Of a DNA stretch of 64,000 bases, positions 8,063 to 18,851 are shown piece by piece (position 1 is the first letter of the stretch; the number at the start of each line of letters is the position of its first letter). The position numbers and the translations under genes are program-made. The notes under the pieces are model-generated. The model was not told the DNA's origin. It ran no database searches and saw nothing but the letters and a program-made list of their open reading frames with translations. The stretch is from Rhodobacteraceae bacterium Alg231-04 (lineage in GTDB: Bacteria; Pseudomonadota; Alphaproteobacteria; Rhodobacterales; Rhodobacteraceae): contig FREY01000014.1 of NCBI GenBank assembly GCA_900143635.1, positions 1-64,000 of the forward strand, written 5' to 3'.

Positions 8063-10681
8063 ATGGACTTGAACAAGTTCACCGAGCGGGCACGGGGTTT
8101 CGTGCAGGCTGCTCAGACCATTGCGCTGCGTGAAGGCCACCAGCGTCTGACCCCCGAACATATTCTGAAGGCCCTGATGGATGATGATCAGGGCATGGCC
8201 GGGAACCTGATTTCCCGCGCCGGTGGCGCCCCTGCGCGCGTGGCAGAGGCGGTGAATGCGGCCGTAGACAAACAGCCCAAGATCGGCGGCGATGCGGGCC
8301 AGATCTATATGGACGGCCAGACCGCCAAGGTGCTGGATGAGGCCGCCAAACTGGCCGAAAAGGCAGGCGACAGTTTCGTCCCGGTCGAACGCCTGCTGAT
8401 GGCGCTGTGCATGGTGAAATCCAAAGCCAAGGACGCGATGACGGCTGGGGCTGTTACGGCGCAAAAGCTCAATGAGGCGATCAATGACATCCGCAAAGGC
8501 CGCACCGCTGACAGTGCCACAGCCGAAGAGGGCTATGACGCACTGAAGAAATATGCCCGCGATCTGACCGAGGCCGCGGCCGAGGGCAAAATCGACCCTA
8601 TTATTGGCCGGGACGAGGAAATTCGCCGCGCTATGCAGGTGCTGTCGCGCCGGACCAAGAACAATCCGGTTCTGATTGGGGAGCCGGGCGTTGGTAAAAC
8701 TGCCATCGCTGAGGGCATGGCCCTGCGCATCATCAATGGCGATGTGCCGGAAAGCCTGCGCGACAAGAAACTGCTGTCGCTCGACATGGGCGCGCTGATT
8801 GCCGGTGCCAAATATCGCGGTGAATTTGAGGAACGCCTGAAAGCGGTTCTGACCGAAGTCACCGAAGCGGCAGGTGAGATCGTGCTCTTCATTGATGAGA
8901 TGCATACCCTTGTGGGGGCCGGAAAATCCGATGGCGCAATGGATGCGGCCAATCTGATCAAGCCCGCATTGGCGCGTGGTGAGCTGCACTGCATCGGTGC
9001 CACCACGCTGGATGAATACCGCAAATACGTGGAAAAAGACGCGGCCCTTGCGCGTCGTTTCCAGCCGGTGACGATCGCCGAGCCCACGGTCGAAGACTCC
9101 ATTTCCATCCTGCGCGGCATCAAGGAGAAATACGAGCTGCACCATGGGGTGCGCATTGCGGATGCCGCATTGGTGTCGGCGGCGACCCTGTCGCACCGCT
9201 ATATCACCGACCGCTTCCTGCCGGACAAGGCCATCGACCTTATGGATGAGGCCGCCGCCCGGCTGCGCATGCAGGTGGACAGCAAACCCGAAGAGCTGGA
9301 CGCGTTGGACCGCCAGATCCTGCAGATGCAGATCGAGGAGCAGGCGCTGAAGCTTGAGGATGACGCGGCCTCCATCGACCGGCTGGAAACCCTGCAGAAG
9401 GATCTGTCGGACCTGCAGGAGCAATCGGCAGAGATGACCGCCCAGTGGCAGGCTGAACGCGACAAGCTGGCCGGTGCCCGCGATCTGAAAGAACAGCTGG
9501 ACCGCGCCCGCGCCGAACTGGACATCGCCAAACGTGAAGGCAACCTCGGCAAAGCAGGTGAGCTGTCTTATGGCGTCATTCCGGGACTGGAAGCACAGCT
9601 GGGCGACGCCGAAGCGCGCGAAGCCTCGGGCTTGATGGTCGAAGAGGCCGTGCGCCCGGAACAGATCGCCGCTGTGGTCGAACGCTGGACCGGTATCCCA
9701 ACCTCCAAGATGCTGGAAGGCGAGCGCGAGAAGCTCTTGCGGATGGAGGATGAGCTGCACCGCCGGGTGATCGGCCAGCATTCCGCGGTGACAGCCGTGG
9801 CCAACGCCGTGCGCCGCGCCCGCGCTGGGCTGAACGATGAGAACCGGCCGCTGGGCTCGTTCCTGTTCCTCGGGCCCACCGGGGTCGGCAAGACCGAGCT
9901 GACAAAAGCCGTGGCCGATTTTCTGTTCGATGATGAACAGGCGATGGTGCGGGTGGACATGTCGGAATACATGGAGAAACACTCGGTTGCCCGTCTGATC
10001 GGCGCGCCTCCGGGCTATGTAGGCTATGACGAGGGCGGCGCTTTGACAGAGGCCGTGCGCCGCCGCCCCTATCAGGTGGTGCTGTTTGACGAGGTCGAAA
10101 AGGCCCATCCGGATGTGTTCAACGTGCTGCTGCAGGTGCTGGACGACGGGATGCTGACCGATGGTCAAGGCCGCACGGTGGACTTCAAACAAACGCTCAT
10201 TGTGCTGACCTCGAACCTCGGCGCGCATAGCTTAAGCCAGCTGCCGGAAGGCGCCGATGCTTCGGACGCGCGGCGCGATGTGATGGACGCGGTGCGGGCG
10301 CATTTCCGCCCCGAGTTCCTCAACCGACTGGATGAGACGATCATCTTCGACCGGCTCGCCCGTGCCGATATGGATGGCATCGTCGACATCCAGCTGGCCC
10401 GGCTGAAGAAACGCCTCGCCGCCCGTAAAATCGGGCTGGAGCTGGATGAGGGCGCCAAAACCTGGCTGGCCGACGAAGGCTATGACCCGGTGTTTGGCGC
10501 GCGCCCCTTAAAGCGGGTGATCCAACGGGCTCTGCAAAACGCCCTGGCCGAACTGCTGCTGGGCGGAGAGATCAAGGACGGCGACACCGTGCCTGTCTCG
10601 GCTGGCAGCGAAGGTCTGATCATCGGCGACCGGTTGGGGACGTCAGACCGGCCGATGCCGGATGATGCCGTAGTGCATTGA
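8063..10681 (+). CDS. clpB: ATP-dependent disaggregase ClpB
   Basis: The 872-residue Hsp100 chaperone works with DnaK/DnaJ/GrpE to extract proteins from aggregates. An N-terminal Clp repeat domain (about 1-145) is followed by NBD1 with Walker [10 protein letters not shown] and [10 protein letters not shown], the long coiled-coil middle domain (about 400-530, rich in leucine, glutamine and acidic residues), and NBD2 with [12 protein letters not shown] and [13 protein letters not shown]. The start ATG 8063 has GAGGAGAG seven bases upstream and begins [13 protein letters not shown]; the frame continues upstream but without family-like sequence. Followed by a GC hairpin. Confidence 0.97.
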   Translation: MDLNKFTERARGFVQAAQTIALREGHQRLTPEHILKALMDDDQGMAGNLISRAGGAPARVAEAVNAAVDKQPKIGGDAGQIYMDGQTAKVLDEAAKLAEKAGDSFVPVERLLMALCMVKSKAKDAMTAGAVTAQKLNEAINDIRKGRTADSATAEEGYDALKKYARDLTEAAAEGKIDPIIGRDEEIRRAMQVLSRRTKNNPVLIGEPGVGKTAIAEGMALRIINGDVPESLRDKKLLSLDMGALIAGAKYRGEFEERLKAVLTEVTEAAGEIVLFIDEMHTLVGAGKSDGAMDAANLIKPALARGELHCIGATTLDEYRKYVEKDAALARRFQPVTIAEPTVEDSISILRGIKEKYELHHGVRIADAALVSAATLSHRYITDRFLPDKAIDLMDEAAARLRMQVDSKPEELDALDRQILQMQIEEQALKLEDDAASIDRLETLQKDLSDLQEQSAEMTAQWQAERDKLAGARDLKEQLDRARAELDIAKREGNLGKAGELSYGVIPGLEAQLGDAEAREASGLMVEEAVRPEQIAAVVERWTGIPTSKMLEGEREKLLRMEDELHRRVIGQHSAVTAVANAVRRARAGLNDENRPLGSFLFLGPTGVGKTELTKAVADFLFDDEQAMVRVDMSEYMEKHSVARLIGAPPGYVGYDEGGALTEAVRRRPYQVVLFDEVEKAHPDVFNVLLQVLDDGMLTDGQGRTVDFKQTLIVLTSNLGAHSLSQLPEGADASDARRDVMDAVRAHFRPEFLNRLDETIIFDRLARADMDGIVDIQLARLKKRLAARKIGLELDEGAKTWLADEGYDPVFGARPLKRVIQRALQNALAELLLGGEIKDGDTVPVSAGSEGLIIGDRLGTSDRPMPDDAVVH

Positions 10682-10690
10682 TCTTTGTTG

Positions 10691-10712
10691 CCCGGGCCGC
10701 CTGCGGCCCGGG
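10691..10712 (+). terminator. GC-rich hairpin after clpB
   Basis: A perfect 10-base inverted repeat CCCGGGCCGC-CT-GCGGCCCGGG ten bases after the clpB stop. There is no T-tract, so it may be a 3' stabiliser or a weak terminator. Confidence 0.45.
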
Positions 10713-10813
10713 TCTGCGCGGTCCCGACGCCACAGGCCGGGCGCTGACCCTTTTGTGGTGCGAGGTCTGAGTTCCCCTAGATAATAAAGACACCCCAAAC
10801 TCGGAGCATCCTC

Positions 10814-11461
10814 ATGTCTCTGTCCGGGCGTCTTGCCGGGGGGCTGGCCCTCCTCTGCGTGCTGCTTGGCGGCGCGGCGGCGGCTTATGGGCTGGCGGGA
10901 CGGTTTGACAGTGCCGAGGACATGGCCATCTGGCTGCGCAGCGCCGGGGTCTGGGCGCCGCTGATGGTCATCGCGCTGATGGTGCTGCATTCCTTCATCC
11001 CTTTCCCGGCGGAAATTCTCGCGCTTTGTGCCGGGGCGGTGTTTGGCACGCTGTGGGGCTCGGTGCTGATCTGGTGCGGCGCGATGCCCGGTGCGCTGGT
11101 GGCATTTGCATTGGCACGCTGGCTGGGCCGTGATGTGATTGAAGGCTGGCTGAGCGCGCCGCGTGCTGCGCAGCTGGACCGCTGGACAGGTGATAATGGC
11201 ACATGGATGCTGCTGGGCGCCCGGCTGGTGCCGGTGATTGCCTTCAACCTGATCAACTATGCCGCCGGGCTGACCCGCGTGCCGCTCTGGACCTTTCTGT
11301 GGACCACGGGCCTGGGTATCCTGCCGGTGACGGTCCTGTCCTGCTGGCTCGGCGCGCAGATGCGCGGGTTGAGCTGGCCGATGCTGGCGGCAGTCTCAGC
11401 TGCGCTGTTGCTGATGCTCCTCCTGTTGCATGCGCTTTGCAGGCCCCGGCGCCGCAAGTGA
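10814..11461 (+). CDS. TVP38/TMEM64-family membrane protein (VTT domain)
   Basis: The 215-residue inner-membrane protein has hydrophobic segments at both ends and a central F-P-A-E-x2-A-L-x-A-G-x2-F-G core ([21 protein letters not shown]), then [19 protein letters not shown]. This is the DedA/VTT fold associated with lipid scrambling or transport. The gene starts ATG 10814 after GGAGCATCCTC. Substrate unknown. Confidence 0.82.
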   Translation: MSLSGRLAGGLALLCVLLGGAAAAYGLAGRFDSAEDMAIWLRSAGVWAPLMVIALMVLHSFIPFPAEILALCAGAVFGTLWGSVLIWCGAMPGALVAFALARWLGRDVIEGWLSAPRAAQLDRWTGDNGTWMLLGARLVPVIAFNLINYAAGLTRVPLWTFLWTTGLGILPVTVLSCWLGAQMRGLSWPMLAAVSAALLLMLLLLHALCRPRRRK

Positions 11462-11561
11462 TACGGGACGAGGGCGCGGATCCATTGCTTTGCGTCCCCC
11501 CGCAGCGGGTGCTAGCCTTTGTTCTAGAAGGGACCCGAACCCTATCCGTCAGGCAGGCAAC

Positions 11562-11963
11562 ATGATCCTCGGCATTGGCACTGATCTTGCGAATATCGAA
11601 CGCATCCAAGGCACTTTGGACCGCTTTGGTGACCGGTTTCGCAACCGGGTGTTCACCGCGACCGAACAGCGCAAGGCCGAGCGGCGGCACGATGTGGCGG
11701 GGACATATGCCAAACGCTGGGCCGCCAAGGAGGCCTGCTCCAAGGCGCTGGGCACCGGGTTGCGCATGGGCATCGCCTGGAAGGATATGGCCGTTTCAAA
11801 TCTGCACAGCGGCCAGCCGGTGATGCAGGTCACCGGCTGGGCTGCCGAGCGGCTGGAGCAGATGACGCCGCCGGGCCATGAGGCGATCATTCATGTCACC
11901 CTCACCGATGATCACCCCTGGGCGCAGGCCTTTGTGGTGATAGAAGCCCGGCCTTTGGCGTGA
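11562..11963 (+). CDS. acpS: Holo-[acyl-carrier-protein] synthase
   Basis: AcpS transfers 4'-phosphopantetheine from CoA to a serine of ACP. The 133-residue protein starts [15 protein letters not shown] (Mg-binding Asp) and has [15 protein letters not shown] with the second metal ligand Glu, both diagnostic. The frame is open upstream to 11430, but ATG 11562 fits the family. It lies just ahead of lepB-rnc-era, the usual alphaproteobacterial arrangement. Confidence 0.95.
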   Translation: MILGIGTDLANIERIQGTLDRFGDRFRNRVFTATEQRKAERRHDVAGTYAKRWAAKEACSKALGTGLRMGIAWKDMAVSNLHSGQPVMQVTGWAAERLEQMTPPGHEAIIHVTLTDDHPWAQAFVVIEARPLA

Positions 11964-12039
11964 ATCGCCGGGCCAAGCTTGACTTACCCCGGACAGCCCC
12001 TCATGTAGCCCCGAACCGCTATTTGTACCGGAGAGCCCG

Positions 12040-12876
12040 ATGACGGCCAAAGCCAAGACCGGAAGTTCCATCGTCGAGACGATCAAGACAATTGTCTATG
12101 CGCTGTTGATTGCCGGCGTTTTCCGCACCCTGTTTTTCCAGCCGTTCTGGATTCCCTCCGGGTCGATGAAGGAAACGCTGCTGGTCGGCGATTTCCTCTT
12201 CGTGAACAAGATGGTCTATGGCTACTCCTATGCCTCCTGCCCAACCGTCAAAATCCCCGCGGTAGGTCTCAACATCGATGCCGAGAAGATCTGCGGCTTT
12301 GTTGGTGGTGACAACACCCGCCTGTTGGGCGGTGATCCGGAACGCGGCGATGTTGCGGTCTTCCGTCACCCGGTGACGGGAGTGGATTTCATCAAGCGTC
12401 TCGTCGGCATGCCGGGCGATACGGTGCAGGTCAAAGACGGCGTGCTGCACCTGAACGGTGCGGCTGTTGGCCTGCAGGATGCAGGTGATTTCGAGGAAGT
12501 GATGGAGCGTCAGGGCCCGGCCGGGTCTTTCCCGCGCTGTGAAAACGGCCCCGTGGGGCAGGGTGGCAGCTGTCTGAAGTCACGCCAGATCGAAACCCTG
12601 CCGGGTGGCTCCAGTCATACAATCCTCAACATCACCAATCAGGGGATGGATCACACTGGCATCTATCAGGTGCCCGAGGGTCATTATTTCTTCATGGGTG
12701 ACAACCGCGACAACTCCGCTGACAGCCGCCTGCCGCAAACGGCCGGCGGGGTGGGTTTTGTCCCTTACGAAAACCTGATCGGTCGTGCGGATCGCATCAT
12801 GTTCTCCTCCGGGGGGCGTTCGATGCTGTTCTTCTGGACATGGCGGTCTGATCGTTTCTTCAAGGCAGTCGAGTGA
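12040..12876 (+). CDS. lepB: Signal peptidase I
   Basis: LepB cleaves signal peptides at the periplasmic face of the inner membrane. One membrane helix (about residues 14-32) precedes the nucleophile motif [14 protein letters not shown] with Ser42; the general base Lys lies in [11 protein letters not shown]; the box [12 protein letters not shown] is intact. 278 residues. Its TGA overlaps the GTG start of rnc, implying translational coupling. Confidence 0.95.
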   Translation: MTAKAKTGSSIVETIKTIVYALLIAGVFRTLFFQPFWIPSGSMKETLLVGDFLFVNKMVYGYSYASCPTVKIPAVGLNIDAEKICGFVGGDNTRLLGGDPERGDVAVFRHPVTGVDFIKRLVGMPGDTVQVKDGVLHLNGAAVGLQDAGDFEEVMERQGPAGSFPRCENGPVGQGGSCLKSRQIETLPGGSSHTILNITNQGMDHTGIYQVPEGHYFFMGDNRDNSADSRLPQTAGGVGFVPYENLIGRADRIMFSSGGRSMLFFWTWRSDRFFKAVE

Positions 12877-13559
12877 AGCTCTCCAAGGAAATGAAGGCCT
12901 TTGAGGCGCGGCTTGGCTATACGTTCCGCCAGCCGCATCTGCTGCAACGGGCGCTGACCCATCCGTCGATCTCCTCCGAGACACGACCGGATAACCAGCG
13001 ACTGGAATTCCTTGGTGACCGGGTTCTGGGGCTGGTAATGGCCACGGCACTGTTGGAAGATGATAAAGACGCAAGCGAAGGCCAGCTGGCGCCGCGTTTC
13101 AATGCGCTGGTGCGCAAAGAGACCTGCGCGGATGTGGCGCGCGAGGTTGATCTGGGCGTGGTGCTGAAACTGGGCCGCTCTGAGATGATGTCCGGTGGGC
13201 GACGCAAGATGGCGCTGCTGGGCGATGCGATGGAAGCGGTGATTGCGGCGGTCTACCGGGATGGTGGCTTTGAAAACGCGCAGGAGATGATCCTGCGGCT
13301 CTGGGGTGGCCGTATCGGCGCCGTTGACACCGATGCCCGCGATGCCAAAACTGTGCTGCAGGAACTGGTGCAGGGCCGCAAACAGCCACCACCAAAATAC
13401 CTGCAGATATCGCGCGAAGGCCCGGACCACGCGCCGGTCTTTACCATCAAGGTCCAATTGCAGGATGGCGCCACGGCAGACGGAACCGGAAATTCCAAAC
13501 GCCACGCCGAACAGGCCGCTGCCACGGCCATGCTGAAGTTACTGGAGCAAGAGACATGA
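12873..13559 (+). CDS. rnc: Ribonuclease III
   Basis: RNase III cuts double-stranded RNA, including rRNA precursors. The signature [11 protein letters not shown] carries the catalytic acidic residues (Arg replaces the usual Ser), a second metal-binding stretch is [15 protein letters not shown], and a C-terminal dsRNA-binding domain starts near [11 protein letters not shown] and ends [13 protein letters not shown]. 228 residues, normal. GTG start at 12873 overlaps lepB; the stop overlaps the era start by four bases. Confidence 0.95.
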   Translation: MKLSKEMKAFEARLGYTFRQPHLLQRALTHPSISSETRPDNQRLEFLGDRVLGLVMATALLEDDKDASEGQLAPRFNALVRKETCADVAREVDLGVVLKLGRSEMMSGGRRKMALLGDAMEAVIAAVYRDGGFENAQEMILRLWGGRIGAVDTDARDAKTVLQELVQGRKQPPPKYLQISREGPDHAPVFTIKVQLQDGATADGTGNSKRHAEQAAATAMLKLLEQET

Positions 13560-14464
13560 CCACCCGTGCCGGATTTGTAGCATTGATCGGGGAACCCAAT
13601 GCGGGGAAGTCGACGCTTCTGAACCGTATGGTCGGGGCCAAGGTCTCGATCGTCACCCATAAAGTGCAGACCACCCGCGCCCGTATTCGCGGCGTGGCAC
13701 TGGAAGGCGAGGCGCAACTGGTCTTTGTTGACACGCCCGGCCTGTTTCAGCCGCGCCGCCGTCTGGACCGTGCCATGGTGGCGGCCGCCTGGGGCGGTGC
13801 TGCGGACGCGGATGTTGTCGTGCTGCTGATCGAGGCGCACCGCGGCATTACCGAAGGTGTCGAGCGCATCCTCGAAGGGCTGGCCGAGATTGGCAAGGGT
13901 CGCACCGTGGCTCTGGCGATCAACAAGATCGACAAGGTGCAGTCGGACGTCTTGCTGGGCCTGACTCAGAAGCTGAACGAGGCCTATGATTTCGCTGAAA
14001 CCTTCATGATCTCGGCTGAACGCGGCCACGGTGTGGACGATCTGCGCAAATGGCTGGCCAAGGAACTACCCGAAGGCCCCTGGCTCTATCCCGAAGACCA
14101 GATTGCCGATCTGCCGATGCGGATGATCGCCGCGGAAATGACCCGTGAGAAACTGACCCTGCGCCTGCATCAGGAATTGCCCTACCAGATGACGGTTGAG
14201 ACCGAAAACTGGGAAGAGCGCAAAGACGGCTCCGCCAAGATTGATCAGGTGATCTATGTGGTTCGTGATGGCCACAAGGGCATCGTGCTCGGCAAGCGCG
14301 GCGAGACGATCAAATCGGTCTCGCAAGCCGCACGCGCCGAGCTGGAAGAGTTTTTGGATCGCAAGATCCACCTCTTCCTGCAGGTCAAGGTCCGCCCCAA
14401 CTGGCTGGAAGAGGCCGAGCGTTACTCCGAAATGGGCCTCGACTTCAAAGACGGCAACAGCTGA
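13556..14464 (+). CDS. era: GTPase Era
   Basis: Era binds the 3' end of 16S rRNA during 30S maturation. It has G1 [13 protein letters not shown]3 DTPGL, G4 NKID and a C-terminal KH domain ([20 protein letters not shown]). 302 residues. ATGA overlap with rnc; the rnc-era pairing is functionally sensible because both act on rRNA. A GGAGGCT-AGCCTCC hairpin follows at 14500-14520. Confidence 0.96.
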   Translation: MTTRAGFVALIGEPNAGKSTLLNRMVGAKVSIVTHKVQTTRARIRGVALEGEAQLVFVDTPGLFQPRRRLDRAMVAAAWGGAADADVVVLLIEAHRGITEGVERILEGLAEIGKGRTVALAINKIDKVQSDVLLGLTQKLNEAYDFAETFMISAERGHGVDDLRKWLAKELPEGPWLYPEDQIADLPMRMIAAEMTREKLTLRLHQELPYQMTVETENWEERKDGSAKIDQVIYVVRDGHKGIVLGKRGETIKSVSQAARAELEEFLDRKIHLFLQVKVRPNWLEEAERYSEMGLDFKDGNS

Positions 14465-14549
14465 CCGGGCGATGCTTCATCTTTTCCCAAATACTCCCGC
14501 CGGAGGCTCCCGCAGCCTCCGTGCGCGCTTTGGCTGCGGCGGATAACCC

Positions 14550-14879
14550 ATGGCCCGTCTCACGGCTGAATTCTGGGTTCAGGCCTATCTCGCCCGGTTG
14601 CGGTTTCAGGACATCCCCGCCTTTGTGGTCTCCCACGGGGATGACACGGCCGGCGCGGTTCTGATCAAGCTCAATACGCTTGATGGTCAGGCACAGGCAT
14701 TTCACCGCACATTTGATCTGATGAGCGGCGCACGCAGATGGGACGTGCTGTGCGAAGGGGGCGAGGCGGAGGTCGATGCCTCCATTCGCCGTCAGGGTGA
14801 ATTTGACCCTGACCTCTGGGTGATCGAGGTCGAAGACCGCCGGGGCCGTCATCTGCTGGATGAACCGGGGCTGGAATAG
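14550..14879 (+). CDS. DUF1491 family protein
   Basis: 109 residues starting MARLTAEFWVQAYLARLRF, with GGEAEVDASIRRQGEFDPDLWVIEVEDR in the second half split across positions 75-102; this is the pattern I associate with DUF1491, alphaproteobacterial proteins of unknown function. Cytosolic, no signal. Lies between era and recO on the same strand. Confidence 0.75.
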   Translation: MARLTAEFWVQAYLARLRFQDIPAFVVSHGDDTAGAVLIKLNTLDGQAQAFHRTFDLMSGARRWDVLCEGGEAEVDASIRRQGEFDPDLWVIEVEDRRGRHLLDEPGLE

Positions 14880-14959
14880 GCGCCGGGGCTTGCGCCGGGG
14901 CTTGCGCCGGTGGCCTGCTTGCGGTCTGTTGACGGCAGGATTTAAGGGAGCGGCCCCCG

Positions 14960-15685
14960 TTGGAATGGCGCGATCACGGCATATTGCTTTCGGTGCGCCG
15001 CCACGGTGAAAATGGCGCGATCATCGATGTCTTCACCCAGGAGCATGGCCGCCACGCAGGCCTTGTACGCGGCGGCGCCGGGCGCCGGATGGCGCCTGTG
15101 CTACAACCGGGGGCGCAGCTGGATCTGATCTGGCGGGCCCGTCTGGAGGAACACCTGGGCGCCTATCAGGCCGAACCCTTGCGCAGCCGGGCTGCGGCCG
15201 CATTGTCGGGGCGGCTGGCCCTGGCGGGCCTCAATGCGGTGACCGCGCTGCTCGCTTTCAGCCTGCCAGAACGCGAGCCCCATGCTGCCCTCTATACACG
15301 CTCAGAACAGCTTCTGGACTTGCTGGAGCAGGAAGAGATTTGGCCGCTGGCCTATTTGCAGTGGGAACTGGCTCTTCTGGAGGAGCTGGGATTTGGTCTC
15401 GACCTTTCGGCCTGTGCGGTGACGGGCTCCGCTGAGGACCTCATTTATGTATCGCCCAAGTCTGGTTGTGCCGTGTCGCGAAATGGGGCTGGAGAATGGG
15501 CAAACAGGCTGCTGCCTCTGCCGCCGGTGCTGCGTGGTGAGGGCGATGCCGGGGACGAAGACATTTTGATCGCCCTTCGCACGACCGGCTTCTTCTTGGA
15601 AACCCGTCTGGCGAAAGCGCTGGGAAACCACCCGGTGCCCGAGGCACGGGGTCGGCTGTTGGACACTCTCAGCCGCCGGCTGTGA
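14960..15685 (+). CDS. recO: DNA repair protein RecO
   Basis: RecO, with RecF and RecR, loads RecA at SSB-coated gaps. The 241-residue protein begins [21 protein letters not shown] with an OB-fold-like N-terminus and continues through LLALEEL-type helical segments. No ATG is available in frame near the family start, so TTG 14960 is used; AAGGGAG lies ten bases upstream. The C-terminus overlaps the convergent lipoprotein gene by 17 bases. Confidence 0.93.
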   Translation: MEWRDHGILLSVRRHGENGAIIDVFTQEHGRHAGLVRGGAGRRMAPVLQPGAQLDLIWRARLEEHLGAYQAEPLRSRAAAALSGRLALAGLNAVTALLAFSLPEREPHAALYTRSEQLLDLLEQEEIWPLAYLQWELALLEELGFGLDLSACAVTGSAEDLIYVSPKSGCAVSRNGAGEWANRLLPLPPVLRGEGDAGDEDILIALRTTGFFLETRLAKALGNHPVPEARGRLLDTLSRRL

Positions 15686-16070
15686 AGGTCATGTCCTGTC
15701 CGGCTTCATTGCTCAGGATCAGCACCTGCCCGGACACTTCGGAAAACGTCATTGACCTCAGCGCCTGCAAGAACCGGTCCTCGTCGGGCTGGTTTGCGCA
15801 CATCTGACGGCTCTGGGGCTGCGGGGTGGCTTCGAACCAGGGGTAGGGTGCGGTCAGGGTGGCGGTATATGCGTTACAGGGGCCTTTGCCTTCAATCTGT
15901 CCCGGCTGTGGAAAGCGCAGGGTTGCCTGCGCCGGGAAAGGCGCGCCGTTCAGGTCTTGCAGCAGCCAAACCTTGCCCGCGCCCCCGTAGGCCGCGACGG
16001 TTTCATCGCTGCAGGCGACCAGAACGGAGCAGAGGGACACCAAAAGTGCGAGCGCGCGAAACAACAACAT
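15669..16070 (-). CDS. META/HslJ-domain lipoprotein
   Basis: A signal peptide with lipobox LVAC (Cys about 20 from the chosen ATG 16070) precedes a META domain: [11 protein letters not shown], then [12 protein letters not shown] and a C-terminal METF-like MTFTAGG. META proteins are envelope stress or motility-associated with unclear biochemistry. An upstream in-frame ATG at 16097 would add nine residues that do not look like a signal peptide. Tail-to-tail overlap with recO. Confidence 0.75.
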   Translation of the reverse strand: MLLFRALALLVSLCSVLVACSDETVAAYGGAGKVWLLQDLNGAPFPAQATLRFPQPGQIEGKGPCNAYTATLTAPYPWFEATPQPQSRQMCANQPDEDRFLQALRSMTFSEVSGQVLILSNEAGQDMTFTAGG

Positions 16071-16100
16071 GCTCCTGTGTAGGGCATTGCCGTCCACGGG

Positions 16101-16796
16101 TCATTTGACGCTTTCGTTACGGATGACATCAGCCACCATGGCGCCGATTTCAGCGCTGGCCTTCAAAGAGGGGTGGATCATATCGATCCCATGGTATGAC
16201 CGGTCGCCATACGGCACGAGGTCGGACAACGGCAGGAAGAAAATCCCTTCGTCCAGTTCGGCTAGCCGGGTAAGCCTGCGGTCCAGCTCATCCCCCTCAT
16301 CGCGGCAGGATTCGATAGGAGAGCCAGCACCGGGGCTGCGCAGATAGCCAACATAAAGCACCTTGGCCCCGCTTTTGCGCAGCCGGTTCACTAGGCCGGG
16401 GATGGTGCCGGATTTGCCGTCCTCAGAGATCATCTTGCCCATCTTGCGGTCGCAGGCAGAACAGCCGCAGCCGAACCACAGGTCATTGCCACCGCCGTTG
16501 ACGATGACCCAGTCCAGATCGGCATCGTCGCGGAACTGTTTGGGAATGCTCATCCCCATCGCGCCGGACACCGGCAGCGCGTAATTCATGCGCGCGCCCA
16601 GCACGGATCGATCGGCCACCTTTGTGCCCAGCTCTTTGCCAGCCATATCGGCAATGGAGCGGCCGCTGATCGCATGGGCTGCCATCAGAGAATCGCCCAT
16701 GGCCAGAATGCGTGGATCGCCATTGGTCGGTGGCGCACCTGCACAGGCGGATACGAGCAGAAATAAAAGGGTCAGAACGCCGGGGATGCCTCGCAT
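16101..16796 (-). CDS. SGNH/GDSL-type hydrolase, probable lipoprotein
   Basis: 231 residues with a lipoprotein signal (lipobox VSAC). Catalytic blocks are all visible: GDSLMAAH (Ser), GARMNYAL, GGGNDL (Gly and Asn) and DMIHPS (Asp-x2-His). A CGCSACDRK cluster adds possible disulfides. SGNH enzymes are esterases or deacylases; in the envelope they often trim acyl groups from polymers or lipids. It lies four bases upstream... on the same strand as the META lipoprotein, separated by about 30 bases, so cotranscription is likely. Confidence 0.85.
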   Translation of the reverse strand: MRGIPGVLTLLFLLVSACAGAPPTNGDPRILAMGDSLMAAHAISGRSIADMAGKELGTKVADRSVLGARMNYALPVSGAMGMSIPKQFRDDADLDWVIVNGGGNDLWFGCGCSACDRKMGKMISEDGKSGTIPGLVNRLRKSGAKVLYVGYLRSPGAGSPIESCRDEGDELDRRLTRLAELDEGIFFLPLSDLVPYGDRSYHGIDMIHPSLKASAEIGAMVADVIRNESVK

Positions 16797-16964
16797 TCAG
16801 GTGGTCTCCTGTGACAGCGCCAGAGCGCCGGTTTCGCTGCAGAGACCCATATCAGTAAAATTCGAATTTTTTGGGGCAGGAATGCAGAAATCGGGCCGCG
16901 CCGACGTTGATTTGACGGGCATCCCGACTGTCGGGCTGTGCAAAGGGCGCGACAGGGCAAAGAA

Positions 16965-16987
16965 AAACCCGGCACTAAGGCCGGGCA
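16965..16987 (-). terminator. Terminator of the acyl-CoA dehydrogenase gene
   Basis: On the minus strand CCCGGC-CTTAGT-GCCGGG is followed by TTTTTC, 43 bases past the stop of the dehydrogenase gene. Confidence 0.7.
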
Positions 16988-17030
16988 AGTTGGGGGGAGT
17001 AGCCCCGTCAGGAAACTGAAGTCTGTCTGA

Positions 17031-18707
17031 TCAGGCCAGAAGGCGGCGTGCGATGACCTGCGCCTGAATTTCGGCCGCCCCCTCGAAGATGTTGAGAATG
17101 CGCGCGTCACACAGCACGCGGCTGATTTTATATTCCAGCGCAAAACCGTTGCCGCCGTGGATCTGCAAGCCGTTGTCGGCTGCCGCCCATGCCACGCGGG
17201 CGCCCAGCAGCTTGGCCATGCCAGCCTCCAGATCGCAGCGGTGGCCGTTGTCTTTTTCCCAAGCGGAAAAATAGGTCAGCTGGCGGGCGATCATGATCTC
17301 TACCGCCATCATCGCCAGCTTGCCGGAAACGCGGGGGAAGTTGATCAGGCTCTTGCCGAATTGCTTGCGGTCCTGCGCGTATTGCATGCCGATATCCAGC
17401 GCACATTGCGCGACACCGATGGCGCGGGCGGCGGTTTGGATGCGGGCGGACTCGAAGGTCTCCATCAGCTGTTTGAAGCCCTTGCCCTCTTCGCCACCAA
17501 GCAGGTTTTCACCCTTCACCTTGAAGCCGTCAAAACCCAGCTCGTATTCTTTCATGCCGCGGTAGCCCAGAACTTCGATTTCGCCGCCGGTCATGCCTTC
17601 GGTGGGGAAGGGGTTTTCGTCGGTGCCCGGTGTCTTTTCGGCGAGGAACATCGACAGGCCACGGTGATCGGTGCTGTCGGGGTTGGTGCGTGCCAGAAGC
17701 GTCATCACATGGGTGCGCGCCGCGTGGGTGATCCAGGTCTTGTTGCCGGTCACCGTGTAATCACCGTCCTCGCCCTTGGTGGCACGGGTACGCAAAGAGC
17801 CAAGGTCAGAACCGGTGTTCGGCTCGGTGAAAACGGCCGTTGGCAGGATCTCGGCGCTGGCAATCTTGGGCAGCCAGTTGGCTTTCTGTTCGTCCGTGCC
17901 GCCGCAGAGGATCAGCTCCGCTGCAATCTCGGACCGGGTGCCGAGCGAGCCGACACCGATATAGCCCCGGCTGAGTTCTTCGGAGACCACAACCATCGAC
18001 GCTTTGGACAGGCCAAAGCCGCCGTATTCCTCGGGGATGGTCAGGCCGAAGACGCCCATTTCGGCGAGCTCCTCGATGATGTCCATCGGTATCAGCTCGT
18101 CGTTCAGGTGCCAGTCATGGGCGTTGGGTTCGACACGGTCTTGGGCAAAGCGGCGGAACTGATCGCGGATCATTTCCAGCTCTTCATCCAGACCGGAGGC
18201 GCCGAACGTGGCGTTGGCGGATTGCTCCTGCATCAGCTCGACCAGCCGGGTGCGGGCGGCGGTGGTGTTGCCACTGGCGGTGAGCGTGGCCACGGCATCG
18301 GTGTTCAGCGCATCGGCAGAGACACCCATATCGGATAGGCGCAGGATCTCGCCCTGGCTCATCGGGATGCCGCCTTTGATCTGCGCCAGATATTCGCCAA
18401 ATGCGATCTGGTGGATCAGCTGTTCGATCTCACCGAACTTGCCATCGCCGGACAGTCGGTCGGCCCATTTCTGCATCTGCTGCAAGCTCTGGTCATAGGT
18501 GGCCAGCCAGGACAACCCGTGGGCGGCATCCTGATGCTGTTCGACCAGGCGGCCTGACACACGGCCGTCTTCGCTGACCAGCGATTTGACCGCTGCCTTG
18601 GCGGCTTCAAATACCTCGGCCACAGGTGCCAGAGTGGCCCCGGTCAAGGTCAGAAGGTCGGGGAGAACAACTGGGGTCATTTGCAGGTCCTGTCCGTCGT
18701 GCGCCAT
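17031..18707 (-). CDS. mcd: Acyl-CoA dehydrogenase, probably (2S)-methylsuccinyl-CoA dehydrogenase
   Basis: The 558-residue FAD enzyme has a normal acyl-CoA dehydrogenase core (FTEPNTGSDLGSLRT flavin/substrate loop; QTAARAIGVAQCALD; catalytic-region IFEGAAEIQ) preceded by about 160 extra N-terminal residues. Such an N-terminal extension and total length are hallmarks of Mcd of the ethylmalonyl-CoA pathway, which oxidises methylsuccinyl-CoA to mesaconyl-CoA and passes electrons to ETF. etfBA, an adenosyltransferase and a 3-hydroxyacyl-CoA dehydrogenase lie within 15 kb, consistent with this. Start ATG 18707 has AAGGA upstream; ATG 18680 is an alternative. Another branched or dicarboxylic acyl-CoA substrate cannot be excluded. 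Confidence 0.75.
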   Translation of the reverse strand: MAHDGQDLQMTPVVLPDLLTLTGATLAPVAEVFEAAKAAVKSLVSEDGRVSGRLVEQHQDAAHGLSWLATYDQSLQQMQKWADRLSGDGKFGEIEQLIHQIAFGEYLAQIKGGIPMSQGEILRLSDMGVSADALNTDAVATLTASGNTTAARTRLVELMQEQSANATFGASGLDEELEMIRDQFRRFAQDRVEPNAHDWHLNDELIPMDIIEELAEMGVFGLTIPEEYGGFGLSKASMVVVSEELSRGYIGVGSLGTRSEIAAELILCGGTDEQKANWLPKIASAEILPTAVFTEPNTGSDLGSLRTRATKGEDGDYTVTGNKTWITHAARTHVMTLLARTNPDSTDHRGLSMFLAEKTPGTDENPFPTEGMTGGEIEVLGYRGMKEYELGFDGFKVKGENLLGGEEGKGFKQLMETFESARIQTAARAIGVAQCALDIGMQYAQDRKQFGKSLINFPRVSGKLAMMAVEIMIARQLTYFSAWEKDNGHRCDLEAGMAKLLGARVAWAAADNGLQIHGGNGFALEYKISRVLCDARILNIFEGAAEIQAQVIARRLLA

Positions 18708-18813
18708 GAATCACATCCTTATTCGTCTCTTTGTGGGTAATCACTTTGCAGGTGCAGCGCAACAAAAATTCGCATGTGCAGCATTTTTGGACCGAAAATT
18801 ACGTTATGAAATA

Positions 18814-18824
18814 CTGCAGTGCAG
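18814..18824. promoter_or_regulatory. TGC-rich palindrome between mcd and tauE genes
   Basis: CTGCAGTGCAG fits CTGC-N3-GCAG, the kind of TGC-rich site I associate with PhaR, the regulator of polyhydroxybutyrate metabolism in Paracoccus. The intergenic region also holds GCAGGTGCAGCGCAA and ATGTGCAGCA. Which of the two divergent genes it would control is open. Confidence 0.3.
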
Positions 18825-18851
18825 CGTTTCGCCGCGTGCTAAGAGGAGGAT

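Noticed and set aside
8045-10228. 727-codon open frame on the minus strand opposite clpB
   Set aside because: A shadow of the GC-rich clpB gene; His/Gln/Gly-rich composition and no motif, while the plus strand gives full ClpB.
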